In this document: piece by piece, positions 54,551 through 63,836 of the stretch
Layout of the letters: each line of letters starts with the position of its first letter
How positions within the stretch are numbered: position 1 is the stretch's first letter
Source of the DNA: Orlajensenia flava
GTDB lineage: Bacteria > Actinomycetota > Actinomycetes > Actinomycetales > Microbacteriaceae
DNA: 64,000 nucleotides
Reading direction: 5' to 3'
NCBI RefSeq assembly: GCF_004801905.1
Contig: NZ_SSSN01000002.1
Location: forward strand, 233,442 to 297,441
Notes under the pieces: generated by a model
The model's input: the letters and a program-made list of their open reading frames with translations, nothing else
Database searches by the model: none
What the model was told of the DNA's origin: nothing
Translations under genes and position numbers: made by a program

Positions 54551-56283
54551 CGGCCGACGCCCTGCTCACCGGCCTGGACGACGAGCAACGCGTGGCCGCC
54601 GAAGCCCTCATCGGGCCGGTCTGCGTGCTGGCCGGCGCGGGGACCGGCAAGACCCGGGCGATCACGCATCGGATCGCCTACGGTGTGGCGACCGGCGCAT
54701 ACACCCCGGGTCGGGTGATGGCGCTGACATTCACGCAGCGGGCGGCTGCCGAACTGCGGCTGCGACTGCGGGGATTGGGTGCCGGGGGAGTGGCCGCACG
54801 CACCTTCCACGCCGCAGCCCTCTCGCAACTGGGCTTCTTCTGGCCCCAGGTCGTCGGCGGGTCGGCGCCGAGCATCATCGACGGCAAGGCCCGCGTGCTC
54901 GCGCACGCTGCCGAGCGCATCGGGATGAAGGTCGACACCGCGACCCTCCGTGACGTCGCCGGTGAGATCGAGTGGCGCAAGGTGTCCGGGCTCTCACTCG
55001 AGCAGTACGAGGCAGCGGTCACCCGCGGTCGCCCGCTGCCCGACCGTATGGACACCGAGCGCATGCTCGCCATGCAGGTGGCCTACGAGCAGCTCAAGGA
55101 CGAGCGCCGTCAGCTCGACTTCGAGGATGTGCTGCTGGTGACGGCTGGCATGATCGAGCAGGAGCCGTCTGTGGCCATGCAGGTGCGCGAGCAGTACCGC
55201 TTCTTCGTGGTCGACGAGTTCCAGGACGTCTCCCCGGTGCAGTGGCAGCTGCTGCGGCTGTGGATGGGCGACCGCCGCGACCTGTGCGTCGTCGGTGACG
55301 CCAGCCAGACGATCTACTCGTTCGCGGGCGCCTCCTCCGACTACCTCCTCGAGTTCCCCTCGACCTTCACGGATGCCACGGTGGTGCGCCTGGAGAGCAA
55401 CTACCGCTCCGCGCCGCCCATCATCGATGCCGCCAATCGGCTCATGCGCGGGCGCCCGGGTGCTCTCACGCTGCATCCGGCGACGACGGATGCGGCCGCC
55501 GCCGCGGTTACGCAGCGTTCGTTCCCGACCGATCGTGCCGAGGCGAGGGCCGTCGCCCAGTCGATCGTCGAACTCGTCGATGCGGGAGCCCGCCCCGAGC
55601 AGATCGCCGTCCTCTACCGCGTCAACGTGCAGGGTGCGCTGCTCGAAGAGGCGCTCGGCGATGTCGGCGTGAGCTACCAGGTGCGCGGATCCCGGCGCTT
55701 CTTCGATCTGCCCGAGGTCAAGCAGGCCGTGCTGGCGCTGCGGGCGGCCTCCGTCTCCATCGTGGGGGAGCCGCTGTTCAAGTCCGTGAGCGACGTGCTG
55801 CGCTCGCTGGGCTGGAGCCAGAGCGCGCCCGAGGTCCGCGGAGCCGTGCGCGACCGTTGGGAATCCCTCAACGCCATCATGGGCCTGGTCGACGCCGCTG
55901 AGCCGGACCTGACCTTCCGCCGTTTCACCGACGAGCTGCTGGAGCGACAGGCCGGCCAGCACGATCCGACCCTCTCCGCCGTCACGCTGGCGACGCTGCA
56001 CGCGGCGAAGGGGCTCGAGTGGGAGCACGTCTTCGTCATCGGGCTCAGCGAAGGCCTGGTCCCGATCAGTTTCGCGCGCTCGTTCGACGCCATCGACGAG
56101 GAACGCCGCCTACTCTACGTCGGCATAACGCGCGCCCGCAGCACGCTCGGCCTCAGCTGGGCGTCGGTCGGGCACCAGCAGCGCTCGAACCGCGAGCCGT
56201 CGCGGTTCCTGGCAGAGCTCGACACCCGCACTCCGGGTGCGGCTCGAGTTGCTCGGAGCGCGTCCAGCCGCCATCCGGGCTGA
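54544..56283 (+). CDS. uvrD2: UvrD2-like superfamily 1A DNA helicase, short form
   Basis: A 579-residue 3'-5' helicase. Motifs: LAGAGTGKTRAI (Walker A, about residue 30), LTFTQRAAAELRLRL, VVDEFQDVSPVQW, GDASQTIYSFAGA, LESNYRSAPPIIDAANRLM, TLHAAKGLEWEHVFVIG and RRLLYVGITRARSTLGLSW. Gene order after nudC supports UvrD2. Mycobacterial UvrD2 is about 700 residues with an HRDC domain and a tetracysteine segment after motif VI; both are missing here. GTG at 54544 or 54547 overlaps the nudC stop. The last 131 bases overlap the convergent cyclodehydratase-like gene. Confidence 0.92.
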   Translation: MVTADALLTGLDDEQRVAAEALIGPVCVLAGAGTGKTRAITHRIAYGVATGAYTPGRVMALTFTQRAAAELRLRLRGLGAGGVAARTFHAAALSQLGFFWPQVVGGSAPSIIDGKARVLAHAAERIGMKVDTATLRDVAGEIEWRKVSGLSLEQYEAAVTRGRPLPDRMDTERMLAMQVAYEQLKDERRQLDFEDVLLVTAGMIEQEPSVAMQVREQYRFFVVDEFQDVSPVQWQLLRLWMGDRRDLCVVGDASQTIYSFAGASSDYLLEFPSTFTDATVVRLESNYRSAPPIIDAANRLMRGRPGALTLHPATTDAAAAAVTQRSFPTDRAEARAVAQSIVELVDAGARPEQIAVLYRVNVQGALLEEALGDVGVSYQVRGSRRFFDLPEVKQAVLALRAASVSIVGEPLFKSVSDVLRSLGWSQSAPEVRGAVRDRWESLNAIMGLVDAAEPDLTFRRFTDELLERQAGQHDPTLSAVTLATLHAAKGLEWEHVFVIGLSEGLVPISFARSFDAIDEERRLLYVGITRARSTLGLSWASVGHQQRSNREPSRFLAELDTRTPGAARVARSASSRHPG

Positions 56284-57001
56284 GCGTCACGACCCGGCCG
56301 GCGCTGTCTCCCGCACCAGCCGATCGTCGCCGCGAGACCAGCGCCACCGCCAGGGTCGCCGCGAGCATGCCGAGCAACGGCGTCTCGCTCGGCGAGCTCC
56401 GCAGCGCGAGCTGGGCAGCGATGGCCGCCCACGCCGGGTCGGCGTCGGAGCGCGCGAGGTCGAGGCAGTACAGGCACGGACCGCGACCGGGTTCGACGAG
56501 CGGACCGACGCGAACGCCCTCCTCGCCGAAGACGATCGGCAGGTGCGGGACGTCGCGCGCGACCCACGGACGGTAGCGGCCCGGCGTGACGACGTGGTGA
56601 GCCACGATGACGACGGCGGCCGGGCGATGACCGGACTGAAGCTGCACCGGGATGCCGAGCTCACCCAGATGGTCGGCGAGACGATCGGCCGTCGGGCCGG
56701 TCCCGTCGATGAGGACGGCCTGGCTGGCCTGCCGTCGCGGGCGATGCGCATCGTGCTCGGTGTCGTGAAGGGCCGGGGCGAGCAGTCCCAACAGGTCGTC
56801 GACGTCGCGACGTGGCAGCCGCGACTGGGCTGCGATGTGATCGACCGTCGATCGCGGCACGCCGCTCTGAAGCGCCGAGATGATGCGCTCGTCCGTGGCG
56901 CTCACGTTCTCGATGGTCGCCAGACGTCGCGCGACGCCCAATTGGAGCGTGTCGGGAGTACGCCACACCAGCGGGATGTTCGGGTCGAGCCGCAGCACCA
57001 T
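56153..57001 (-). CDS. Orphan cyclodehydratase/E1-like (TOMM_cyclo-type) domain protein
   Basis: A 282-residue protein. GRGPCLYCLDLARSDADPAW near residues 165-185, and HPECGCR near the C terminus, match the zinc-binding cysteine pairs of the cyclodehydratase partner (E1-like/Ocin-ThiF-like) domain of azole/azoline peptide pathways. An N-terminal winged-helix-like part includes TDERIISALQSGVPRSTVDHIA. No YcaO protein, dehydrogenase or precursor peptide is nearby. In actinobacteria such a gene beside uvrD2 (Rv3196-like) is common and unexplained. ATG at 57001 has CACACT six bases upstream. The 3' end overlaps uvrD2 by 131 bases. Confidence 0.75.
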   Translation of the reverse strand: MVLRLDPNIPLVWRTPDTLQLGVARRLATIENVSATDERIISALQSGVPRSTVDHIAAQSRLPRRDVDDLLGLLAPALHDTEHDAHRPRRQASQAVLIDGTGPTADRLADHLGELGIPVQLQSGHRPAAVVIVAHHVVTPGRYRPWVARDVPHLPIVFGEEGVRVGPLVEPGRGPCLYCLDLARSDADPAWAAIAAQLALRSSPSETPLLGMLAATLAVALVSRRRSAGAGDSAGRVVTLSPDGGWTRSEQLEPHPECGCRALPGTATARGSSAAGARPTPS

Positions 57002-57081
57002 TCCTGCAGTGTGGCCGAACAGCGCATTACCCGGGGCGAGTTATCCACACGCCGGCGCTGACACGTCTCAGGTCATTCGGC

Positions 57082-58446
57082 TCAGGCGCCGGGCTCCGTC
57101 GGTCGCTCGGGACCGTCGCCGCGCAGTAGGTCCTCCAGGGCCTGATCCACGTCGTCGAGCTCCGGTTCGCCGCCCTCCGCCGTGTGCGTCAGTCGTCGCA
57201 CGAGCGCCATCGGGTCGTCGAGGTCCTCGCTGCCGGGAAGGATGTCGGGGTGCGCCCAGAGCGCGTCGCGTGCCTCGGCGCCGACGGCATCCGTCACCGC
57301 CTGCCACATCGCTGCGGCCTCACGTAGACGTCGTGGGCGCAACTCCAGACCGACGAGTGTCGCGAACGCCGACTCGGCCGGGCCGCCTGCCGCTCGTCGC
57401 CTGCGCACCATCTCGGCCATGCCGATCGCCCCCGGGAGCCGTTCTGTCGCCGCCGCCGTGACCACGTCGACCCAGCCCTCGACGAGCGCCAGCATGGTCT
57501 CGAGCCGCGCGAGTGCAGCGAGTTGCGCATCCGTCTTCGGCGGAATGAGCGACCCGTTCGTGAGCATCTCGCGCAATTGCTCCGGGTGCTCGGGATCGAA
57601 CTGCTCGGCGAGATTCTCGAGTCCGCCGGTGTCGATGCGCATCCCGCGCGAGAACTCGGTGATGGAGCTGATGAGGTGCAGCCTCAACCAGCGCGCGTGC
57701 CGGAACAGCCGCGCGTGCGCCAATTCACGAACGGCGAGGTAGATGGCGACCTGGTCGTCGGACTCGAGTCCCTCGCCGAACTCCGCAACGTTCTGAGGTA
57801 GCAGCGCAGCAGTGCCGTCGGGAAGGAGCGGGATGCCGATGTCCCCACCGGAGACGACCTCGCTCGAGAGCTGTCCGACCACCTGGCCGAGCTGCATGGC
57901 GAACATGGCTCCGCCGATGGAGCGCATCATCTGGCCGGCTCCGGCCAGCATGCCGCGCATCTCCTCGGGGGCCTGCTCGGAGAGGGCGCCCATGAGCGCA
58001 TCCGAGATGCTCGTGGCGACCGGTTCGGCCATCTGCGTCCAGACGGGCATCGTGGCCGTCACCCACTCGGACCGGGTCATCAATCGGGGCTGCTCCGAGA
58101 GCTCGGTGATGCTGACAGCCTCGTCGAGCCACAGTGCCGCGATGTGAAGCGCCTGCTCGAGGGATGCGCGCTGCGCGTCGGTCACGCTGGTCTGGGTGGC
58201 GGCGGCGCGGTCACGACCCTGCTGCAGGGCGACGTTCCAGTCGATGCCGTCTCCGCTCGAGCGCATGGCACTCTGGAGCTGGCTCATCAGCGCCGCGATG
58301 GACGCCGGGTCGCTCGGCAGGCCGGCTGCACCGGCGAGCTGGCTCGGATCGATGCCCGCCTCGCCCGAGAGGAACTGGCGCAGCATGTCGCGCAGCTCGT
58401 CACCGTTCTCGTCGCCCGGTTCGGGGTTCTCAGCCACTTCAGGCAC
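57082..58446 (-). CDS. DUF2342 zinc-metalloprotease-like protein
   Basis: A 454-residue protein of the actinobacterial DUF2342 family, sometimes called a zinc-dependent metalloprotease. A mostly helical N-terminal half includes a Gly/Met-rich stretch near 165-195. The active-site-like segment is LAVRELAHARLFRHARWLR near 240, where the family shows a HExxH-like arrangement in REAAH form; the leading His is absent here, as in many members. FSRGMRIDTGGLE and PLLPDGTAALLPQNVAEF are also family marks. The GTG start follows GAGAG. It is divergent from the PDZ-Lon gene. Catalysis is unproven. Confidence 0.85.
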   Translation of the reverse strand: MPEVAENPEPGDENGDELRDMLRQFLSGEAGIDPSQLAGAAGLPSDPASIAALMSQLQSAMRSSGDGIDWNVALQQGRDRAAATQTSVTDAQRASLEQALHIAALWLDEAVSITELSEQPRLMTRSEWVTATMPVWTQMAEPVATSISDALMGALSEQAPEEMRGMLAGAGQMMRSIGGAMFAMQLGQVVGQLSSEVVSGGDIGIPLLPDGTAALLPQNVAEFGEGLESDDQVAIYLAVRELAHARLFRHARWLRLHLISSITEFSRGMRIDTGGLENLAEQFDPEHPEQLREMLTNGSLIPPKTDAQLAALARLETMLALVEGWVDVVTAAATERLPGAIGMAEMVRRRRAAGGPAESAFATLVGLELRPRRLREAAAMWQAVTDAVGAEARDALWAHPDILPGSEDLDDPMALVRRLTHTAEGGEPELDDVDQALEDLLRGDGPERPTEPGA

Positions 58447-58568
58447 CTCTCAGTCGCGTGTTTCTACGCTAGTGCGCGAAGCTTGGTAGCTTGACGGGAA
58501 AGTCTCGCCGGGTGGAGATCGCTGTCCGCCTGTCGCGAACAGGTCGCCCGGCCGCGGAAAGGATGACG

Positions 58569-59735
58569 GTGTCGCTGTTCACCGATCGGTCGGATGCCTC
58601 GGATCCGTATCAGGGTGGTCCGTATGGCGGGGGACCGGATGCGGGGGAGCCCGACTTCGACGAACCTCGCCCCCGCAATCGCCGCGCACGCGTCGGGTGG
58701 GTGCTGCTGAGCATCGCCTTCGTCATACTCATCGTCCTCGGCGTCGCCCCGGCGCCCTACGTCATCGACCAGCCGGGACCGGTGTACAACACATTGGGCA
58801 CCGCAGAGCACGACGGCAAGGAGGTCCCGCTCATCACCATCCCCGACGAGAAGACCTACCCGACCAAGGGCGCGCTCGACCTGCTGACCGTGTCGCAGGT
58901 GGGCACGCCATCCCAGCGCCCGGACTGGTTCCAGGTGGTCGCGGCGTGGGCCGATCCCACTCGCGCCGTCATCCCCATCGACGTCGCATTCCCCCCGAAC
59001 GTGACCGACGAGCAGGTCAACAAGCAGAGCCAGGCGCAGATGACCGACTCGCAGGAGGACGCCACGGCGGCTGCCCTCGTCGAGCTCGGCTACGACTTTC
59101 CACGCAACGTCACTGTGGCGGGTCTCACTGACGGTTCGCCGGCCGCGGGCATCCTGCAGGACGGCGACATCATCACGAGCCTCGACGGCACGAAGATCAA
59201 CGACGTCCAAGCACTTCGCGACGCCGTCGCCGCGAATGGCACCAGCAAGCCGGCGAGCGTCGGCATCCAGCGCGGCGGTGTCGATTCGACGGTCTCGGTG
59301 ACGCCGACCACCGTTCAGGACACGCCCGTCCTGGGCATCGGCGTGCACATGGATTACCAGTTCCCGTTCACGGTCACGCTGCAGCTCGACAGCGTCGGCG
59401 GTCCTAGTGCCGGCCAGATGTTCGCGCTGGGCATCATCGACAAGCTCACGCCGGGCTTCCTCAACGGCGGGCAGCACATCGCGGGAACGGGCACCATCGA
59501 TTCCGCGGGCAACGTCGGCCCCATCGGCGGCATCCGTCAGAAGATGTTCGGAGCGAAGGATGCCGGCGCCCGCTGGTTCCTCGCGCCCGCGACGAACTGC
59601 GACGAGGTCGTCGGCCACGTCCCGTCCGGCCTGACCGTGTTCGCCGTCAAGACGCTGGATGACTCCATGGCGGCCCTCAAGGCGATCTCGACCAAAGAAG
59701 ACACAGCGGCGCTGCCGACGTGCACAGCCAGCTGA
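58569..59735 (+). CDS. Membrane-anchored PDZ and Lon-like (S16) protease
   Basis: A 388-residue protein. One membrane helix at about 40-62 (VGWVLLSIAFVILIVLGVAP) follows a disordered Gly/Asp/Pro-rich start. A PDZ domain (about 175-260) includes DGSPAAGILQDGDIITSLDG. An S16 domain follows, with the catalytic Ser in DSVGGPSAGQMFALG and Lys in GIRQKMFGAKDAG, so both dyad residues are present. The protease should face the cell exterior. GTG at 58569 has GGAAAGG six bases upstream; the ATG at 58563 directly abuts that site and cannot be the start. Gene order matches Rv3194c. Confidence 0.88.
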   Translation: MSLFTDRSDASDPYQGGPYGGGPDAGEPDFDEPRPRNRRARVGWVLLSIAFVILIVLGVAPAPYVIDQPGPVYNTLGTAEHDGKEVPLITIPDEKTYPTKGALDLLTVSQVGTPSQRPDWFQVVAAWADPTRAVIPIDVAFPPNVTDEQVNKQSQAQMTDSQEDATAAALVELGYDFPRNVTVAGLTDGSPAAGILQDGDIITSLDGTKINDVQALRDAVAANGTSKPASVGIQRGGVDSTVSVTPTTVQDTPVLGIGVHMDYQFPFTVTLQLDSVGGPSAGQMFALGIIDKLTPGFLNGGQHIAGTGTIDSAGNVGPIGGIRQKMFGAKDAGARWFLAPATNCDEVVGHVPSGLTVFAVKTLDDSMAALKAISTKEDTAALPTCTAS

Positions 59736-59808
59736 GCCGCCCGCCTGAGTATTCACTGGGCAAACCCTGCACACTTGTTGCTCCCACAGCGAGGTCTGGC
59801 GCAATGCC

Positions 59809-59814
59809 TAGGAT
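59809..59814 (+). promoter_or_regulatory. Candidate -10 for the UPF0182 gene
   Basis: TAGGAT lies 41 bases before the GTG at 59856, leaving a short leader with the ribosome site GAGG. A -35 is not clear. Confidence 0.4.
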
Positions 59815-59855
59815 GAACTGAGATCCATTCCCATTCTGAGCAAGAGGCCTATTCA

Positions 59856-62771
59856 GTGACGAGCGCAACTGCCGCCGACCGACCCGTGCGACGCCGCCGG
59901 GCCCCAATCGTCATCACGATCGTGATCGTGGCCGCTCTGGTGGTGGCGTTCTTCGTCTTCGCCGGCGTCTACGCCGACATCCTCTGGTACGACCAGCTGG
60001 GCTTCCTCCAGGTGCTGACCACCCAGTGGTTCGCCGGCGGAACGATGTTCCTCATCGGCTTCCTCGGTATGGCCGTTCCGGTCTGGGTCGCCATCCAGGT
60101 CGCCTACCGCTCCCGTCCGGTCTACGCGAAGCTCAACTCCCAGCTCGACCGCTACCAGCAGGTCATCGAGCCATTGCGTCGCCTCGCGATGTGGGGAATC
60201 CCCGCGCTGCTCGGCCTCTTCGCCGGCGTGTCGTCGGCATCGCGCTGGCAGCTCACCGCCCTCTGGCTCAACCGGACCGCAAGCGGGACGACCGATCCGC
60301 AGTTCCACTTCGACACGTCGTTCTACCTGTTCGAGCTGCCGTTCTACCACGCCGTTCTCGGGTTCGCGTCGGCCGTCGTGCTGCTCGCCCTCATCCTGGG
60401 CGTCGCCACGAGCTATCTCTACGGCGCCATCCGTGTCAACGGCCGAGAGGTTCTCATCTCCAAGTCGGCGCGCATCCAGATCGCCGTCACCGCGGGCGTC
60501 TACCTGCTCCTGCAGGCCGTGAGCATCTGGCTCGACCAGTACTCCACGGTGACGGATGCCAACGCCAACATCACCGGTCCGGCGTACACCGACGTCCACG
60601 CGACCATTCCGGGTCGGGCCATCCTCGCCGGTGCCGCACTCTTCGTCGCGATCCTGTTCTTCATCACCGCGTTCGTCGGGCGCTGGCGCTTCCCCCTTGT
60701 CGGCACCGCGCTGCTCATCATCGCCGCGCTCATCGCCGGTTCGCTCTACCCGTGGGTGGTGCAGCGCTTCCAGGTCGACCCGAGCGAGAAGTCGCTCGAG
60801 ACGCCATACATCCAACGCAACATCGACCTGACCAGAAAGGCGTTCGGCGTCGACGAGGTCAAGGAGACCAACTACGACGCGACGACGGATGCCGAGCCCG
60901 GCGCCCTCCGTTCCGATGCGGACACCACCGCGAGCATCCGCATCATCGACCCCGCCGTCGTGACCGACACCTACAAGCAGCTCGAGCAGTTCCGCCAGTA
61001 CTACCAGTTCCCGGCGAAGATGGACGTCGATCGCTACACGGTCGACGGCAAGAGCCAGGACGCCGTGGTGGCCGTGCGCGACCTCGACCTCGAGGGCCTC
61101 AACGACGCCCAGAGCTGGGTGAACACGTCGGTCGTCTACACGCACGGCTACGGTCTCGTCGCCGCGTACGGAAACCAGCGCTCGGCCGACGGCCAGCCCG
61201 TGTTCATGGAGTCGGGCATCCCGTCCACCGGCGTGCTCGGCGACTTCCAGCCGCGCGTGTACTTCGGCGAGAACTCGCCGACCTACTCGATCGTCGGAGC
61301 GCCGAAGGGCACCACTCCCGTCGAGCTCGACTACCCGTCGGGCGATCAGGGATCCGACCAGAAGTACACCACCTTCAGTGGCAACGGCGGCCCGAAGCTC
61401 GACAACGTCTTCAAGAAGCTCGTCTACGCCCTCAAGTTCCAGTCGCAGGAGATCTTCCTCTCCGACTCGGTGAACGACGACTCGCAGATCCTCTACGACC
61501 GCGACCCGACTCTCCGCGTGCAGAAGGTAGCTCCCTACCTCACGCTCGATTCCGATCCGTACCCTTCGGTCGTCGACGGGCGCATCGTCTGGATCGTCGA
61601 CGGCTACACCACGAGCGACAACTACCCGTACTCCACCAAGGTCAGCATGGGGCGCGCCGTCGAGGACACCGAGACGCCGGCCGCATCGTTCGCCAACGAC
61701 GACGTCAACTACATCCGCAACTCGGTCAAGGCCACGGTCGACGCCTACGACGGCAAGGTGACGCTCTACGCATGGGATGACAAGGACCCGTTGCTGAAGA
61801 CCTGGGAGAAGGTCTACCCCTCCACGGTCAAGCCGATGTCGTCCATGTCAGGTGCGCTCATGAGCCACGTGCGTTACCCGAGCGACATGTTCAAGGTGCA
61901 GCGCATGATCCTGGGGCGCTACCACGTCACCGATCCGGGTTCGTTCTACTCCCGCAACGATGCCTGGGTGACGCCGGACGACCCGAACAGCGCGCAGAAC
62001 GACACCAAGCTGCAGCCGCCATACTTCCTGACGTTGCAGATGCCGGGCCAGCAGAACCCTGCGTTCTCGCTGTACTCCACGTTCATCCCCGAGTCGAATG
62101 CCGCCAAGTCGCGCAACGTCCTCACCGGCTATCTGGCGGCGGATGCGGATGCGGGCTCGACCGCTGGCAAGAAGTCCGCCGACTACGGCTCGCTGAGATT
62201 GCTCACCCTGCCGAAGACGGACACCGTGCCAGGGCCCGGTCAGGTGCAGGCGAACTTCGATGCGGACGCCACGGTTTCGCAGCAGCTCAACCTGCTGCGA
62301 CAGGGATCGTCCACGGTCATCAACGGAAACCTGCTCACTCTGCCCGTCGGTGGAGGACTGCTCTACGTGCAGCCGGTCTACGTGAAGTCGAAGGGCAGCA
62401 CGAGCTACCCGCTGCTGCAGAAGGTGCTGGTCTCGTTCGGAGACCAGATCGCCTTCGAGGACACCCTCGACGCGTCGCTCGACGTGCTGTTCGGCGGTGA
62501 CTCCGGGGCGGCGGCCGGTGACCAGGGCAGTGAGACGACTCCGCCGTCGACCGGCACCGACCAGCCGAGCACCGGAACGCCCACTACGGGCGTTCCGACC
62601 ACGGGCGACCCCGAGAAGGACGCTCAGCTCAAGCAGCTGGCCAGCCAAGCGCAACAGCAGCTCAAGGACAAGGACGCGGCGCTCAAGAGCGGCGACTTCG
62701 CGGCCTACGGCGTGGCTGACGCCGCGCTGGCCAAGACCGTCTCGCAGATGATCTCGTTGCTCGGACAGTAG
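59856..62771 (+). CDS. UPF0182 family large membrane protein
   Basis: A 971-residue protein with seven membrane segments in the first 310 residues; the first is IVITIVIVAALVVAFFVFAG, followed by DILWYDQLGFLQVLTTQWF, a UPF0182 hallmark. A large extracytoplasmic domain (about 310-875) includes TYSIVGAPKG and other conserved stretches. A Thr/Pro/Gly linker (about 885-910) and a final helix (AQLKQLASQAQQQLKDKDAA) close it. Function is unknown; it is conserved across actinobacteria next to the PDZ-Lon gene, which may act on it. GTG start with GAGG upstream. Confidence 0.92.
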   Translation: MTSATAADRPVRRRRAPIVITIVIVAALVVAFFVFAGVYADILWYDQLGFLQVLTTQWFAGGTMFLIGFLGMAVPVWVAIQVAYRSRPVYAKLNSQLDRYQQVIEPLRRLAMWGIPALLGLFAGVSSASRWQLTALWLNRTASGTTDPQFHFDTSFYLFELPFYHAVLGFASAVVLLALILGVATSYLYGAIRVNGREVLISKSARIQIAVTAGVYLLLQAVSIWLDQYSTVTDANANITGPAYTDVHATIPGRAILAGAALFVAILFFITAFVGRWRFPLVGTALLIIAALIAGSLYPWVVQRFQVDPSEKSLETPYIQRNIDLTRKAFGVDEVKETNYDATTDAEPGALRSDADTTASIRIIDPAVVTDTYKQLEQFRQYYQFPAKMDVDRYTVDGKSQDAVVAVRDLDLEGLNDAQSWVNTSVVYTHGYGLVAAYGNQRSADGQPVFMESGIPSTGVLGDFQPRVYFGENSPTYSIVGAPKGTTPVELDYPSGDQGSDQKYTTFSGNGGPKLDNVFKKLVYALKFQSQEIFLSDSVNDDSQILYDRDPTLRVQKVAPYLTLDSDPYPSVVDGRIVWIVDGYTTSDNYPYSTKVSMGRAVEDTETPAASFANDDVNYIRNSVKATVDAYDGKVTLYAWDDKDPLLKTWEKVYPSTVKPMSSMSGALMSHVRYPSDMFKVQRMILGRYHVTDPGSFYSRNDAWVTPDDPNSAQNDTKLQPPYFLTLQMPGQQNPAFSLYSTFIPESNAAKSRNVLTGYLAADADAGSTAGKKSADYGSLRLLTLPKTDTVPGPGQVQANFDADATVSQQLNLLRQGSSTVINGNLLTLPVGGGLLYVQPVYVKSKGSTSYPLLQKVLVSFGDQIAFEDTLDASLDVLFGGDSGAAAGDQGSETTPPSTGTDQPSTGTPTTGVPTTGDPEKDAQLKQLASQAQQQLKDKDAALKSGDFAAYGVADAALAKTVSQMISLLGQ

Positions 62772-62773
62772 CG

Positions 62774-63628
62774 GTGGTCGACCTCCGCGACGGTGAGTGG
62801 CTCGACGACAATCGGGCCAACTGGGACGAGCGTGTTCCCGTTCACCTCGCGAGCGGGTTCTACGACCAGGGACCACTCCGCGCAGGAGGGACCGTGCTCG
62901 ACCCGATCGTGGCGCGCGAGATCGCCGGGCTGTATCCCGAGGGGCTCGACGGGCTGCGGGTGCTTCACCTGCAGTGCCATTTCGGCTCGGACACGCTCTC
63001 GCTGGCCCAGCTCGGAGCATCCGTCGTCGGCATCGACTTCTCGCGCCCGGCGGTGCAGGAGGCCCGGCGGATGGCGGCGGAGCTCGACCTGCCGACATCC
63101 GCGTGCTTCATCGAGGCGAACATCTACGACGCGCGCCACATCCTGCCGGAGCCCGAGTCTTTCGACCTCGTGTTCACGATGGGGGGCACGATCGGCTGGC
63201 TGCCCGACGTCGCGGAATGGGCGCGGATCATCGCGTGGTTCCTCAAGCCCGGCGGGGTGTTGTACTTCGCGGACGGACATCCGGCGGCCTTCGTCTTCGA
63301 CGGCGACGGAGGGCCGGGCCGCATGCCGGAGTTCACCTTCCCCTACGCGTCGACGGAGCCCGACGTGCTCGACGACCCCGGCGACTACGCCGACCCGGAT
63401 GCGGTGCTCGAGTACGGCCGGACGTGGGAGTGGATGCATCCGCTCGCGGAGGTGCACGCGGCTCTCCGTGACGCCGGCCTCACCGTCGACACGCTGCGCG
63501 AGCACTTCGAGGTGCCGTTCGCCATGTTCCCGGTGCTGGTGGGAAACGACGAGGGGATGTGGGCGTGGCCGGACCGCCCGTGGCTGCCGCTGTCGTACTC
63601 GCTGGTCGCGCGCCGATCCGGCTTCTGA
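62774..63628 (+). CDS. SAM-dependent methyltransferase, class I
   Basis: A 284-residue protein. The SAM-binding motif is LHLQCHFGSDTLSLAQLG near residue 56, then VVGIDFSRPAVQEARRMA, and FDLVFTMGGTIGWLPD for motif III. It has the look of a methyltransferase domain 25/11 type protein with an N-terminal WDERV and a C-terminal cap. GTG at 62774 lies two bases after the UPF0182 stop, so it is coupled to it. The substrate is unknown. Confidence 0.88.
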   Translation: MVDLRDGEWLDDNRANWDERVPVHLASGFYDQGPLRAGGTVLDPIVAREIAGLYPEGLDGLRVLHLQCHFGSDTLSLAQLGASVVGIDFSRPAVQEARRMAAELDLPTSACFIEANIYDARHILPEPESFDLVFTMGGTIGWLPDVAEWARIIAWFLKPGGVLYFADGHPAAFVFDGDGGPGRMPEFTFPYASTEPDVLDDPGDYADPDAVLEYGRTWEWMHPLAEVHAALRDAGLTVDTLREHFEVPFAMFPVLVGNDEGMWAWPDRPWLPLSYSLVARRSGF

Positions 63629-63682
63629 GCCCACGTCTCGATTTGGGTGCACCGGAGCCCCGTGATAGGTTTTCTGTTGTGA

Positions 63683-63759
63683 CGCGGGGTGGAGCAGTTC
63701 GGTAGCTCGCTGGGCTCATAACCCAGAGGTCGCAGGTTCAAATCCTGTCCCCGCAACCA
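63683..63759 (+). tRNA. Initiator tRNA-fMet (CAT anticodon)
   Basis: A 77-base cloverleaf with encoded CCA. The acceptor stem CGCGGGG pairs with CCCCGCA, leaving the C1-A72 mismatch that marks initiator tRNA. The anticodon arm is TGGGCTCATAACCCA, with the three G-C pairs next to the loop that are also specific to initiators. The T arm is GCAGGTTCAAATCCTGT-like. These marks rule out elongator Met tRNA and tRNA-Ile2. Confidence 0.96.
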
Positions 63760-63762
63760 AGT

Positions 63763-63802
63763 GAAGAGGCCGGCATCCAAGAGACTGGATGCCGGCCTCT
63801 TC
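63763..63802 (+). terminator. Strong 17-bp hairpin after tRNA-fMet
   Basis: GAAGAGGCCGGCATCCA, loop AGAGAC, then the exact reverse complement ending CCTCTTC. It begins three bases after the tRNA CCA. There is no long T run (TCTGTGTC follows), so it may both terminate and mark the 3' processing boundary. The stem contains the GGATGC/GCATCC word that is frequent in this genome. Confidence 0.8.
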
Positions 63803-63836
63803 TGTGTCTCCGGCAGACATCCGATCGAGTTTATAA

